Counted from the first letter of the stretch, positions 17,112-26,355 are shown. The stretch is 64,000 nt of DNA from FACHB-1406 sp034189065 (GCA_034189065.1 JAXHVQ010000004.1:1-64000), one strand, 5' to 3'. The notes: generated from the sequence alone by a model not told the origin. Numbers and translations are program-made.

Positions 17112-17723
17112 TTATATCGATTGTAAAAACTGTTTGAGACGATCGAAGGCAGGACTATCCCATTTCCATACTCCTTTTTCTGCTGCTTCGGCTAATCGGA
17201 GACTGGGTTTAGTTTGCGAGGCTAAAAAAGCGTGAAGTTTCGCCTTTGCCATATTCTTCGGTTGTCTGGATGCTTGCTGTTCAACGCACTCGAAATAGCC
17301 GTCGATACAAGTCATAGCGGGGTCGTTTTTTACAGAAGATAAGCATAGGTCTTCAAGCATACCTGGATTTGTGCCATCTGGAAATAGAAAAACACTGATA
17401 TTTGGAGTGCCAGGTTTAACTTGTTCGACTTTTGTAGGGGTCGCATAACCGCGATTTTTTAAGAAACCGCAGATACTCTGAAAAGCGCGATTCGCTTGTT
17501 TGTCAGCATCTCTCGTAATCGCTAAAGAGACTAATTTTGAAAAACCGGGGAGTAATTTTAGCGTTTTTAAATAGCTCGATAAATTTCCTTTACCTCCGTA
17601 CTGTTCGACTTGCACATCGCCAATTTCGAGAAATTTCAAAAAAGCTTGCAAAAAGCGCAGATCGTCAGAACCTTCGCCAATGAGGAGTTTGGGATGAGTA
17701 AGTTGTGTTACCGGATCGTTCAT
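17112..17723 (-). CDS. TOPRIM-like protein, DUF3226 type
   Basis: The protein begins with KLLIGEGSDDLRFLQAFLKF, the glutamate-bearing first TOPRIM strand, followed by SLAITRDADKQANRAF with the DxD motif. This arrangement fits the small TOPRIM proteins I remember as DUF3226, related to the nuclease part of OLD proteins and to AriB of PARIS. The remaining part is helical. Its ATG overlaps the stop of the upstream ATPase by one base (TGATG), so the two are translationally coupled. The expected function is a nuclease or nucleic-acid effector controlled by the ATPase; this is inference. Confidence 0.75.
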   Translation of the reverse strand: MNDPVTQLTHPKLLIGEGSDDLRFLQAFLKFLEIGDVQVEQYGGKGNLSSYLKTLKLLPGFSKLVSLAITRDADKQANRAFQSICGFLKNRGYATPTKVEQVKPGTPNISVFLFPDGTNPGMLEDLCLSSVKNDPAMTCIDGYFECVEQQASRQPKNMAKAKLHAFLASQTKPSLRLAEAAEKGVWKWDSPAFDRLKQFLQSI

Positions 17724-18793
17724 CAGCGCATTTCTAAATTCATTTCCGTTGAGGTTTCAATTGCTTCTTTATCGTAAGTCATCGCTTTAATTTCGTTTTG
17801 CACTCGTTCGAGACGATGGTAGCGAAAATCGTAGCGATCGCTTGTTGAAAAAGCTTGGTGCGCGGCACGAATACATTCTAAACTATGAGTGGTTGCAAAA
17901 ACTTGAGTATCCGATCGCCTCGCCGCATCCGCGATCGCTTGCCACACTTTGACTAAAACTGAATGATGCAATCCATTTTCAATTTCGTCAATTAAAACAA
18001 TGCCTCCCGGTGCGTTCGCGATCGCGAGAACAATTGAAAGCAAACGTTCCATTCCTTCCCCAAATAAGGGGAGAGGCATCAGATAATCCATGTTAAGATC
18101 GGCATAAAGTGTGGGCGTGCGACCTTTAACTAAAATTGATAATTCTTGCAAGCGAGGCTCGATCAATTTCAAAGTTTCTATAATCTCTGTATCTTTTCTT
18201 TTTTCTTCTAGTTCGCTATACCATTCGATATTTTCTCGCGAAGATACACGATCTGTATCTAAAAAAAATAAAGGTGGAAGAATGCCCATTTTTCCTTTAA
18301 CAGTTTCGATATTTAATTTAGTTTTATCTGATTCTCCCTTTTCATATTCAAGGAATATACGCCAATTCGTTACCATTCCTTCCTTATTTCTGTATGCCAA
18401 ACTTAATTTTTTCTGTCTCAATCCTATACTGGGCAATCGACTTTGTGAAAGATAAACACCGATTTCGCTAGAAGCGACTAAGCCTAATATCAGCGCGCTA
18501 TAACTATTATCAAAAACTGCTATAGTCTGAATAGTTTCACTAACTTGTCTTTCATAAAATAACCAATTACAAATTTCCTCCAAATCCAGGCTTCGAGTTT
18601 CCATGCCGCGATTTTGGTTGAGGAACAGAGGTAATTCCATCTTGTTTAAGCCAAAATGGAGATAAATTGCTTCTAAAAGCGCGGTCTTTCCTAAATTATT
18701 CATTCCCCCAATCAAATTAATTCGCTCTAACGGTTCAACCTCCAGTTTTTTAAAACAGCGAAAATTTTCGACCGTAAAAGAAGTGACTATCAT
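17723..18793 (-). CDS. AAA (ABC/SMC-like) ATPase partnered with a TOPRIM protein
   Basis: An OLD/RecF-like ATPase. It starts with the SMC-type FTVENFRCFKKLEV. Walker A is GGMNNLGKTALLEAIY, the signature helix is LFGEGMERLLSIVLAI, Walker B is GGIVLIDEIENGLHHS and the H-loop is ATTHS. The region between is about 190 residues and has no coiled coil of note. At 356 aa it lacks a fused TOPRIM domain, which is instead encoded by the next, overlapping gene. It begins 11 bp after the stop of a histidine kinase gene. The pair resembles two-gene nuclease defence systems such as PARIS (AriA/AriB), but the family assignment needs a search. Confidence 0.85.
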   Translation of the reverse strand: MIVTSFTVENFRCFKKLEVEPLERINLIGGMNNLGKTALLEAIYLHFGLNKMELPLFLNQNRGMETRSLDLEEICNWLFYERQVSETIQTIAVFDNSYSALILGLVASSEIGVYLSQSRLPSIGLRQKKLSLAYRNKEGMVTNWRIFLEYEKGESDKTKLNIETVKGKMGILPPLFFLDTDRVSSRENIEWYSELEEKRKDTEIIETLKLIEPRLQELSILVKGRTPTLYADLNMDYLMPLPLFGEGMERLLSIVLAIANAPGGIVLIDEIENGLHHSVLVKVWQAIADAARRSDTQVFATTHSLECIRAAHQAFSTSDRYDFRYHRLERVQNEIKAMTYDKEAIETSTEMNLEMR

Positions 18794-18804
18794 AACCTAA
18801 AAAA

Positions 18805-20931
18805 CTAGCTACACGGAATCGTAACCGTAAATATTGTTCCTTTACCCACTTCGCTTTGAACGACAATTTGACCGCCGTGGATTTCGACACACTGTTTAAC
18901 AATCGCCAATCCCAATCCCGTCCCTTTAATTTGTTTGACATTACTAGCGCGGTGAAACGCATCAAATAAGTGGGGTAAATCTTTTGCAGGAATGCCGATT
19001 CCAAAATCTTCTATTTCAAAGGTAATTTCATGACCATCGTGACTTACATTAAAGCGAACTGCATTCTCTTCGGGCGAGTATTTCAGGGCATTAGAAAGCA
19101 AATTAACTAAAATGTGCCGAAGTAATTTCTCATCAACAATCGCTTTTTTTTCGCCTAAATAAACAAAGTCGATCTTGTGAATTTGAGCTTCGCCCATTTG
19201 CACTTCCCCAAGCAAGCTTCTACAAAACTTTTCTACCTCTAACGGTGCGGGTAAAAACTGTAACCGACCTGCATCAGCTCGACCAATCACAAGAACATCA
19301 TCTAATAGTTGAACGAGGCGCTCGATTCCTTGTTGCATTCGTCCAAATAGTTCTTGCTTTTTCAACTCTGGCAATGTTTCATTGTAAAGTTGAAGCATTT
19401 GAGCCATGCCGCCAATGCTATTAAGGGGATTGCGAAATTCGTGGGAAACCATTGACACAAAACGAGATTTCAGTTCGTTCAGTTCCTTTTCCCGTTCGAG
19501 AGATTTGCGAATTTCCAACTCCGCTTGTTTGCGATCGCTAATATCTCTCGTACTCCCAACAACGCGCAAGGGAACCCCCTTTTCGTCGCGCAAAACCATA
19601 CCGCAGTCGAGAACGTGGATGTAGCGTTCGTCTTTGCGACGAATGCGATATTCAACGGCGTAGTGAAGACCATCGCCGGGTTCAAAAATATCGCCCACCT
19701 TCTCTCGAACGCATGGCAAATCGTCGGGATGAATTCGTTGATTCCACCAATGACGAGTGGGTTCTGTCTCTTCGACTTTGTAACCCAAAACCTGGCTCAA
19801 TTCTTTTGTCCGTTTGACAATATCCTTAGAAATATCCCAGTCGTAAATCACGCAATTAACGGCTGCTGCGGCTAACTCAAACCGCTCAATGCTTTCTTGG
19901 AGCCGAATCACAAGTTGTTCTCTTTCTTCTTCTAATTTATGTCTTTCTTTTAACTCAATTTGCAATTTTTCAAATAGTTGTGCTTGGTGAATAGAAATCG
20001 CAATTTGTACGGCTAAATCATTGAGCAATTCCAACTCTTCAGTTTGCCAAGTGCGAATGTCAGAACATTGATGAGCAATGAGCAGTCCCCACAATCGACA
20101 GGGAGAGGGTTCTATGGTTGCAGATACAGAAAGCTGGATTTCTGCGGTGAGCAAAATTGGCACAATTAAGTTGGCTTTGACCTCAAATTGCTCGAGCATT
20201 TTAATGTGACATTCGCTTAAATTCGCTTCATACAAATTGGCGATCGCGCGGGTCTTTCCCTGTCGATAGTCTTCTCCCGAACCTTGTTGAAAGCAAATAT
20301 CGTTAATCGAACGATCGAGTGCGGATGTCCAACCGCTTCCCAAGGATTCAGCAACCACTTCGCCAGACCAATCGGGTTTAAACTGGTAAACGACAACGCG
20401 ATCGCATTCGAGGAGTTGGCGCACTTGAGTCACCGTCGCCTCGAGCAATTCGCCGAGATTCAAACATTGACGAATTCGCAGCGCGATCTCGGCACTCAAT
20501 TGCCTGCGTTCTTGCGATCGCGCTAGCTTTTGTTGCAGTTGTTTCCGTTCGATAACGCTGTCGAGGGCGTAACAAATGCCAAAAGGGGTGGTATCTTTCT
20601 TGACCAGATAGTCCTCTGCACCCGCTTTCAGCGCAGCTACGGCGACTTTCTCATTCCCTTGTCCGGTTAAGATCGCTACAGGAGGATGATTTTTCGGCTC
20701 GCGCTCGTGCAATTCCTTCAAGAATTCTAACCCGTCAAAATCGGGTAACATAAAGTCGAGTACAATCGCATCGAATTGGTGCTGCAAACATCGTTCTAAA
20801 CCCTCCTCGCCGCACTCCTCTTCCCAAATTTCATAGGAGTATCTTTGGTCTTGGAGCAGGTAACGTTTATAGGTTTGGCGGTCTTCTGGCGAATCGTCAA
20901 CAATTAAAATTTTGCGTTGCTTGCGAGTCAT
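18805..20931 (-). CDS. Hybrid histidine kinase, REC-GAF-PAS-HisKA-HATPase
   Basis: Domains in order: a receiver (ILIVDDSPEDRQTYKRYLL, phosphoacceptor in IVLDFMLPDFDG, Lys in EDYLVKKDTT); a GAF domain (LLECDRVVVYQFKPDWSGEV); a PAS/PAC domain (YRIRRKDERYIHVLDCG); HisKA with His in FVSMVSHEFRNPL; and a HATPase with LVNLLSNALKYSP and GTGLGLAIVKQCV. I chose ATG 20931 because it leads directly into the receiver; the frame is open to a TTG at 21009. The GAF domain is of the phytochrome-related type without an evident bilin Cys. Probably a signal-relay kinase acting with the other genes of this run. Confidence 0.9.
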   Translation of the reverse strand: MTRKQRKILIVDDSPEDRQTYKRYLLQDQRYSYEIWEEECGEEGLERCLQHQFDAIVLDFMLPDFDGLEFLKELHEREPKNHPPVAILTGQGNEKVAVAALKAGAEDYLVKKDTTPFGICYALDSVIERKQLQQKLARSQERRQLSAEIALRIRQCLNLGELLEATVTQVRQLLECDRVVVYQFKPDWSGEVVAESLGSGWTSALDRSINDICFQQGSGEDYRQGKTRAIANLYEANLSECHIKMLEQFEVKANLIVPILLTAEIQLSVSATIEPSPCRLWGLLIAHQCSDIRTWQTEELELLNDLAVQIAISIHQAQLFEKLQIELKERHKLEEEREQLVIRLQESIERFELAAAAVNCVIYDWDISKDIVKRTKELSQVLGYKVEETEPTRHWWNQRIHPDDLPCVREKVGDIFEPGDGLHYAVEYRIRRKDERYIHVLDCGMVLRDEKGVPLRVVGSTRDISDRKQAELEIRKSLEREKELNELKSRFVSMVSHEFRNPLNSIGGMAQMLQLYNETLPELKKQELFGRMQQGIERLVQLLDDVLVIGRADAGRLQFLPAPLEVEKFCRSLLGEVQMGEAQIHKIDFVYLGEKKAIVDEKLLRHILVNLLSNALKYSPEENAVRFNVSHDGHEITFEIEDFGIGIPAKDLPHLFDAFHRASNVKQIKGTGLGLAIVKQCVEIHGGQIVVQSEVGKGTIFTVTIPCS

Positions 20932-21182
20932 GGCTACCTGCTGCTGTCCCAGCTTCCCGTCGCGGTTCTGAGTTTGCGAGATTGAAATACTGTTTCGATT
21001 GTAGAACAAAACTACTTGGTAATTAAGAAAGGTTAATACTGACTGAGGTCTGCACTCTCCGATGGTATTTCATCACTTCTCTGAATGACTACTGTAGCGA
21101 TCGCGTAAATCTATCTTTAGACGGATACAAGGTACGGTTTCAGCTTTCAGCCGTCAGCCGTCAGCTTTCAGTAAATAGTTAT

Positions 21183-21250
21183 TCACCCCATCACCCCGCC
21201 ACCCCGTCACCCCATCACCCCCTCTCCCCATCACCCCATCACCCCCTCTC
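21183..21250. repeat. Short tandem repeat rich in CACCCCAT
   Basis: About eight imperfect octamers of the CACCCCAT/CACCCCGC type lie between two histidine kinase genes. Heptamer-like TCAGCCG copies lie just before, at about 21146-21165. Confidence 0.7.
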
Positions 21251-21254
21251 CCCT

Positions 21255-22748
21255 TTAATTCCAACTGGGCAGCGCGAACTCGACAGTGGTTCCCGTACCC
21301 AATTCGCTCTCGAGGGCGATCCAGCCGCCATGTACGTCCAAACACTGTTTCGCGATCGCCAACCCCAGTCCTGTTCCGGGGATACTTCCCACATTACTCG
21401 CGCGCTGAAACGATTCAAACAATTTTGAGCGATCGCGCTGGGGAATTCCCATACCTTGGTCCTGAATGCGAAAGAAAACCTCCCTCGGCTGACAGTTAAC
21501 CTCAAAGCTAACCGAACTGCCTTTGGGCGAATACTTAAAAGCATTCGACAGAATATTTGTCAAGATATAGCGTAACAATTTGCGGTCGAGCGTCGCATTT
21601 TGCTGCCCCTGGTAGACAAATTCAAGCTCGTGTTTTGCCCCGATTCCCATGCGCAGTTCTTCGCTCAACTCTCGACAAAAAACTTCCAAATCGAGGGATT
21701 GGAGTTCTAATTTCAGCTTGCCGGAACCCGAACGTGCAATAATTAACACATCTTCGAGCAATTCAAGCATTTTTTTAACCGCGTTATAAATATGCTGTAA
21801 GATGCTCTGCCTTTTTTTCTCGTCCAGGCGCTCGGCATAGTTCAGGAGCATTTGCGTCCCTCCTGAAATCGTCGTGAGGGGGTTGCGAAATTCGTGGGAT
21901 ACCATCGACACAAAATGGGACTTCAATTCGTTAAGTTCTTTTTGCTGTTCGAGGGCCTTGCGCATCTTCTGTTCGGCGGCTTTGCGATCGCTAATATCGA
22001 CGACAAAGGCAATGACTTTTTCCTCTTCCTCCAGCAGCGCGCCGCCGAGTAAAACGGGAATAGACGAACCATCTTTATGGCAATACTCCTTCTCAAAGGG
22101 CGCAAACGAGCCCGACTCTCGCAGTTGTTCGAGCGCCTCTTCGTCGTAAAAGGCGCGCTCGGGCGGCACCAAATCGCCCCACACCCGTTGTTCCCCTTGA
22201 ATTTCCTCTTTGTCGTAGCCCAGCATCTTCACAAACGCACCGTTGGCATAGGTCAAATTCCCCTGTAAGTCGCTGATAAAGATGCCGATGACATTAGACT
22301 CCACCAACCGTTGAAAGCGAGTTTCGCTTCGTTGGAGTTGTTGGCGCAGGCGCGCGCGTTCGATGGCGCTGCGCATGGCGATCCGTAAATTATTGGCAGT
22401 CGTTCGATCTTTGACTAAATAGTCCTGCGCGCCGTTTTTGAGTGCTGCCACTGCAATTTCCTCGCTCCCCTGTCCCGTCAGCATAATGACGGGTAGCCGG
22501 ATGCTATCGTACCGATTGCGCAACTCTCGCAAGCATTCCAATCCGTCCATATCGGGTAGGGAAAAGTCCAGCAGCACTGCGTCGAAATGAAGCGAGCGGG
22601 TCAATTGCAAGCCCTTCTCTCCGTATTCTTCCTCAAAAATGACGTATCGATATCGTTCTTCTTTCAGTAAATAGCGCCGATATGCTTCTCGATCTTCGGA
22701 GGAGTCATCGATAATTAAAATAGTTCGTTGCGTCTCGCTCATAAGCAT
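21255..22748 (-). CDS. Hybrid histidine kinase, REC-PAS-HisKA-HATPase
   Basis: The receiver at residues 8-130 (ILIIDDSSEDREAYRRYLL, phosphoacceptor in VLLDFSLPDMDG) is closely similar to that of the kinase at 18805-20931. It is followed by a PAS domain (NVIGIFISDLQGNLTYANGA), HisKA with His in FVSMVSHEFRNPL, and a HATPase with LTNILSNAFKYSP and GTGLGLAIAKQCL. The two kinases are clearly paralogous in receiver and kinase parts, but only the other has GAF. The family suggests a cytoplasmic light- or redox-linked phosphorelay. It lies 150 bp downstream of the response regulator gene. Confidence 0.9.
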   Translation of the reverse strand: MLMSETQRTILIIDDSSEDREAYRRYLLKEERYRYVIFEEEYGEKGLQLTRSLHFDAVLLDFSLPDMDGLECLRELRNRYDSIRLPVIMLTGQGSEEIAVAALKNGAQDYLVKDRTTANNLRIAMRSAIERARLRQQLQRSETRFQRLVESNVIGIFISDLQGNLTYANGAFVKMLGYDKEEIQGEQRVWGDLVPPERAFYDEEALEQLRESGSFAPFEKEYCHKDGSSIPVLLGGALLEEEEKVIAFVVDISDRKAAEQKMRKALEQQKELNELKSHFVSMVSHEFRNPLTTISGGTQMLLNYAERLDEKKRQSILQHIYNAVKKMLELLEDVLIIARSGSGKLKLELQSLDLEVFCRELSEELRMGIGAKHELEFVYQGQQNATLDRKLLRYILTNILSNAFKYSPKGSSVSFEVNCQPREVFFRIQDQGMGIPQRDRSKLFESFQRASNVGSIPGTGLGLAIAKQCLDVHGGWIALESELGTGTTVEFALPSWN

Positions 22749-22898
22749 TTGCGCGAACCGCGACGCTCTGCCGCACCCGATTCCTCGCAGTCACTCTTAC
22801 CAATATTAATACAGAACTTAGCGCCCGCGTACCCTCCTTAAAAATGCTTAACGAGCGCTCGAAGACATAACTCCTGTCGCGTTTTTCTATACTTGAAG

Positions 22899-23348
22899 TC
22901 AATTGCTCTCCAATAACACCACCGTTTCAAACCAATAGTCGAGCAAAGTTTTGACCTCTTTTTTAAGCCGGCCAATCTCCATTGGTTTGAGGATATAACT
23001 ATTAGCTCCGTTTTGATAGCATACCTCAATATCCTTGGGATTAGAAGAAGTGGTAAAGATGACAACGGGAATCGTTTTTAGGGAACTATCTTGCTTGATC
23101 TGCTCGAGAATTTCCCGTCCGTCGGTGCCGGGTAAGTTCAGATCGAGCAGAATCATTGATGGGCGCTGGACTTCGGCGCGATCGCGGTATTCCCCCTCGC
23201 GGTAGAGGAAATCCAAGGCTTCATCTCCATCGCTACAGCGATACACCGGGATCGCAAAGGTCGAGCGAGACATCATGCGCTTGAGCGCTTCAAAGTCTTC
23301 GTCGCTATCTTCAATGACTAAAAGTGGCTTGGTTCTCGGGTCGAGCAT
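22899..23348 (-). CDS. Single-domain response regulator, Rcp1-like
   Basis: A stand-alone receiver of 149 aa without output domain. Acidic pocket VIEDSDEDFEALKR, phosphoacceptor in SMILLDLNLPGTDG, Thr in VVIFTTSSNPKD, and Lys in SYILKPM. The extended C-terminus and the insertion around REGEYRDRAEVQRP are typical of the Rcp regulators encoded beside cyanobacterial phytochromes. It lies 219 bp downstream of the bacteriophytochrome gene and is most likely its phosphotransfer partner. Confidence 0.9.
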   Translation of the reverse strand: MLDPRTKPLLVIEDSDEDFEALKRMMSRSTFAIPVYRCSDGDEALDFLYREGEYRDRAEVQRPSMILLDLNLPGTDGREILEQIKQDSSLKTIPVVIFTTSSNPKDIEVCYQNGANSYILKPMEIGRLKKEVKTLLDYWFETVVLLESN

Positions 23349-23411
23349 ATTAATTGTTTAAATGGGGGTCGGCTAAATTTATTTCTATTGTAAAGAATAG
23401 TAAATCTGTTT

Positions 23412-23590
23412 TAGCTGACTCCCCGGAAATTTCCGACTTTCTTTAGGTGGATGGAGTAAAAGTAAAGTAAATACTAGCTGACTCCCCGGAAATTTCCAAC
23501 TGTCTTTAGGTAGGTGGAGTAAAAGTAAAGTAAATACTAGCTGACTCCCCGGAAATTCCAACTGTCTTTAGGTAGATGGAGCCAAAGTAA
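23412..23590. repeat. 63-bp tandem repeat derived from the 3' end of the phytochrome gene
   Basis: Units begin with TAGCTGACTCCCCGGAAAT at 23412, 23475 and 23538, a 63-bp period. The last unit overlaps the end of the phytochrome gene and contains its last codons (FTLAPST and stop on the minus strand). The two outer units repeat that coding end, with a few substitutions, downstream of the stop. Confidence 0.9.
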
Positions 23591-25835
23591 AGTAAAAAGT
23601 TGTCCCCTCTCCATACTTCGACTCGAGCCACAGGTCGCCGCCGTGACGTTCGGCAATTTTTTTGGAAATAGTCAAGCCCACTCCCGTACCGCCGCCATAG
23701 CGATCGCGGGCGTGCAAGCGCTTAAAAATCCGAAAAACCGAATCAAAATGGCGATCGCGAATGCCAATTCCGTTATCCTTCACATAGAAAACATAATTCG
23801 CTTTGGACTGTGCCTCATCGGGGTCGAGATAGCCAATTTCCACCCATTTTTGAGATTTATTGTTGTACTTCATCGCATTGCCAATTAAATTGGTCAATAA
23901 CTCGCTGGTTTGAACGCGATCGCATAGGGCCATCGGTAACGGTCGGGGAATGCGAATTTCCGTTTGACTTTCTTGTACCCGCGCTCTAAGAATATCAAGA
24001 ACATAATGATGAAGCAAATCGTTTAAATCAACCGATTTAAGACTCAATTCAATGCGCCCCAACCGAGAAAAATGCAGCAGCGACTCGATCAAATCCTCCA
24101 TACGTTGGGTCAGACGAACCAACGTTTGCAACTTAGACGCGCCCTCTTCATCGAGAATTTCGCCATAATCTTCGAGCAAAAAGTTGGAATAATTATGAAT
24201 TCCTCGCAGCGGTTCCTTCAAATCGTGAGAAGCAATATAGGCAAAAGCATCCAACTCTTGATTGCTGCGTTCCAGTTCTCGGTTCACCCGCGCCAACTCG
24301 TCCACTTGGCGCAGCACAATGCCCACAATCGCATTGCGCAACTCCAGCGCCGCTTCAATTTCGCAGAGCTTCCAAGGTAACGACTGAAAAAGCACCGTCT
24401 CTTGCCACAGGGCAAAGGATTTACGGGGAGAAAGATACGTCTTTCCATTAGAGGCAACTTCAACAGGTTTATTCGGATTTCCACCCCAATTAACGATTTG
24501 CAAAACCTCCGGACGGAAGGCCAAAATATACAACTGCTGGGACTGAGAAATCGAAAGGGCCAGCAGTCCGCTTGCCGTTGCCCCATAAGCTTCAGCGGGG
24601 GGATAGACCTTGGCGAGGGAATGGGTATGATAGATGGGTTCGTCGGACAGTTGAGTTTCCAGCCAAGGGATAAGTTCGCGAATTTCCGACGAACCAGGCG
24701 TTTGACCGATACAAGTTAAAGTCTCTCCCGATAATAAAGCCACTCCACTTGCGCCAACCAGTTGGAGTAAATTGACCGAGTTATTATTCAAACTTGAAAT
24801 CCAGTCATTGGATTGAGAAATCGCTGCGATGAGTTGCGACTGAACTGAACCAATCCTTATTGTATACTCTCGGTCGTCGCCCTTTTCCTTGGTCGCAATT
24901 TCCAACGACATCACCTGACCGAGAAATTCGCAAACTGTACGAATTTCGCAGGGAATGAATTTGGGCGAATCGTGATGGCAAGCGACGAGTCCCCATAATT
25001 TTTCGCCATCGAGGAGGGAAATGGACATCGAAGCAGTTACGCCCATGTTTCGTAAGTATTCGACGTGAATGGGAGAAACGCTACGCAGAACCGCTTGACT
25101 TAAGTCTAAAGGTTCGCCGGTGATGGGGTTGAGTTGGGGGACGAGGGATGAGGGTTGGTAGGCAATATCGGGAATGAGGCGCAACCAGTTGAGGAAATAA
25201 AGTTTTCGCGCTTGTTTGGGAATGTCGGTTTCGGGATAGTGCAAATTGAGAAAAGATTCCAGGTCTTCTCGCTTATTTTCGGCAATGACTCGACCCACGC
25301 CGTCTTCGTTGAAGCGATAGATCATGATGCGATCGAATCCCGTAATTTTACGAATTTCCCTGACAACAACTTCGCCTATTTCTCTGAGAGTTGAGGTTTG
25401 TTGCATCTGCTGAATGGGACTTTTCACCCATTGGTAAAAGGTGAAAAAGTCGGCAGTCTCAGCAATGGAGGTGGGTTCGAGTTCGAGGAGGAGTAGGTTG
25501 TCGTTGCGGTGCGCGATCGCGTCGAAGGTTTGTGGAGACGAATTGAAGGTCAGTTTTAGGGGATTGACGGTTTCAAAATCGCGGCGTAGATGGGAGTTGA
25601 GCGCGTCGATATGGCGCTCTTCTAGCCAGCGGTGTAGCGTCGTTCCCAGCAGGGTTTCGGGTGATAATCCGAGTACGTTTAAGGTATTGGTACTGACTTG
25701 GCAAATCTTGAGTTCGCTTTCCTCGAGCGCGAGGAGAACCCCGTGGGGTTGGATCGAACCGGGGATGTGAATGGCTTCGCGATCGCAGTTGGTCAGATCG
25801 ACGTTTTCTGCGGTAATAATGGCGTTTGAGTTCAT
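23568..25835 (-). CDS. Bacteriophytochrome (BphP/CphB type) histidine kinase
   Basis: A red/far-red photoreceptor kinase. PAS-GAF-PHY photosensor with DIPKQAR in GAF and PRKSFALW in the PHY tongue; then HisKA (YIASHDLKEPLRGIHNY) and HATPase (LIGNAMKYNNKSQ, GGGTGVGLTISKKIAERHGG). The GAF position that holds the bilin Cys in Cph1 reads RSVSPIHVEY, without Cys. The N-terminus has NCDREAIHIPGSIQPHG with Cys17, the biliverdin attachment site of bacteriophytochromes. So biliverdin is the expected chromophore. I chose ATG 25835 (AGAAGG upstream, 755 aa) over a start 30 codons further up. Confidence 0.93.
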   Translation of the reverse strand: MNSNAIITAENVDLTNCDREAIHIPGSIQPHGVLLALEESELKICQVSTNTLNVLGLSPETLLGTTLHRWLEERHIDALNSHLRRDFETVNPLKLTFNSSPQTFDAIAHRNDNLLLLELEPTSIAETADFFTFYQWVKSPIQQMQQTSTLREIGEVVVREIRKITGFDRIMIYRFNEDGVGRVIAENKREDLESFLNLHYPETDIPKQARKLYFLNWLRLIPDIAYQPSSLVPQLNPITGEPLDLSQAVLRSVSPIHVEYLRNMGVTASMSISLLDGEKLWGLVACHHDSPKFIPCEIRTVCEFLGQVMSLEIATKEKGDDREYTIRIGSVQSQLIAAISQSNDWISSLNNNSVNLLQLVGASGVALLSGETLTCIGQTPGSSEIRELIPWLETQLSDEPIYHTHSLAKVYPPAEAYGATASGLLALSISQSQQLYILAFRPEVLQIVNWGGNPNKPVEVASNGKTYLSPRKSFALWQETVLFQSLPWKLCEIEAALELRNAIVGIVLRQVDELARVNRELERSNQELDAFAYIASHDLKEPLRGIHNYSNFLLEDYGEILDEEGASKLQTLVRLTQRMEDLIESLLHFSRLGRIELSLKSVDLNDLLHHYVLDILRARVQESQTEIRIPRPLPMALCDRVQTSELLTNLIGNAMKYNNKSQKWVEIGYLDPDEAQSKANYVFYVKDNGIGIRDRHFDSVFRIFKRLHARDRYGGGTGVGLTISKKIAERHGGDLWLESKYGEGTTFYFTLAPST

Positions 25836-25860
25836 GGTCAACCTTCTCAATATTATGGAT

Positions 25861-26355
25861 TCAAGGTCTGCGGCGGTCGGAACAATTGCCCTTGAAGACA
25901 GACAAGACATTTTTGCTTTCACCACTCTCTTTTCGATGATTTTTTTGTTGTTTGATGAGCTTTAAATGGACAATTCCATGTTTGCAATCGGCGATTGTCC
26001 GCTCGGGTTGGATTAGGGCGGGCAAAGCAATGTTTCTCTCAATTTTTCCATAGTAAAATTCGCTCCGAATTTGAGTTTGGCTCCCTAGATTTTCAGGAAA
26101 GGGACGCTGACCTCGCACTGAAACGTGCTGCTGACTCACTTGAATATCGAGCTGTTCGGCGGATACTCCGGGAATTTCCAATTTGAGCCAAATGGTATCG
26201 TTATTTTCTTGGATTTCAATCGATGGGATTCCTACATTATATTCGGTTGCTCTCGGCTCCGCAGACGACGAAATCCGGTCAAATAAACGATTGATTTCTT
26301 GCTTGAGGTGGTTGATTTCTTGAAATCGTTCCCAACTGACTAATTTCATTGGCAT
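25861..26355 (-). CDS. Hsp20/alpha-crystallin small heat shock protein
   Basis: A small heat shock protein that holds unfolded proteins. The alpha-crystallin domain spans about residues 48-135: IEIQENNDTIWLKLEIPG, VSQQHVSVRGQRP, RSEFYYGKIERNIALPALI and HGIVHLKLIKQQ. The N-terminal arm is short and amphipathic (RFQEINHLKQEINRLFDRI). The C-terminal tail of about 25 residues is basic and lacks a clear IxI motif, which is unusual. ATG at 26355 or 26349 could be used. It sits 25 bp upstream of the phytochrome start but has its own upstream spacer. Confidence 0.88.
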   Translation of the reverse strand: MPMKLVSWERFQEINHLKQEINRLFDRISSSAEPRATEYNVGIPSIEIQENNDTIWLKLEIPGVSAEQLDIQVSQQHVSVRGQRPFPENLGSQTQIRSEFYYGKIERNIALPALIQPERTIADCKHGIVHLKLIKQQKNHRKESGESKNVLSVFKGNCSDRRRP

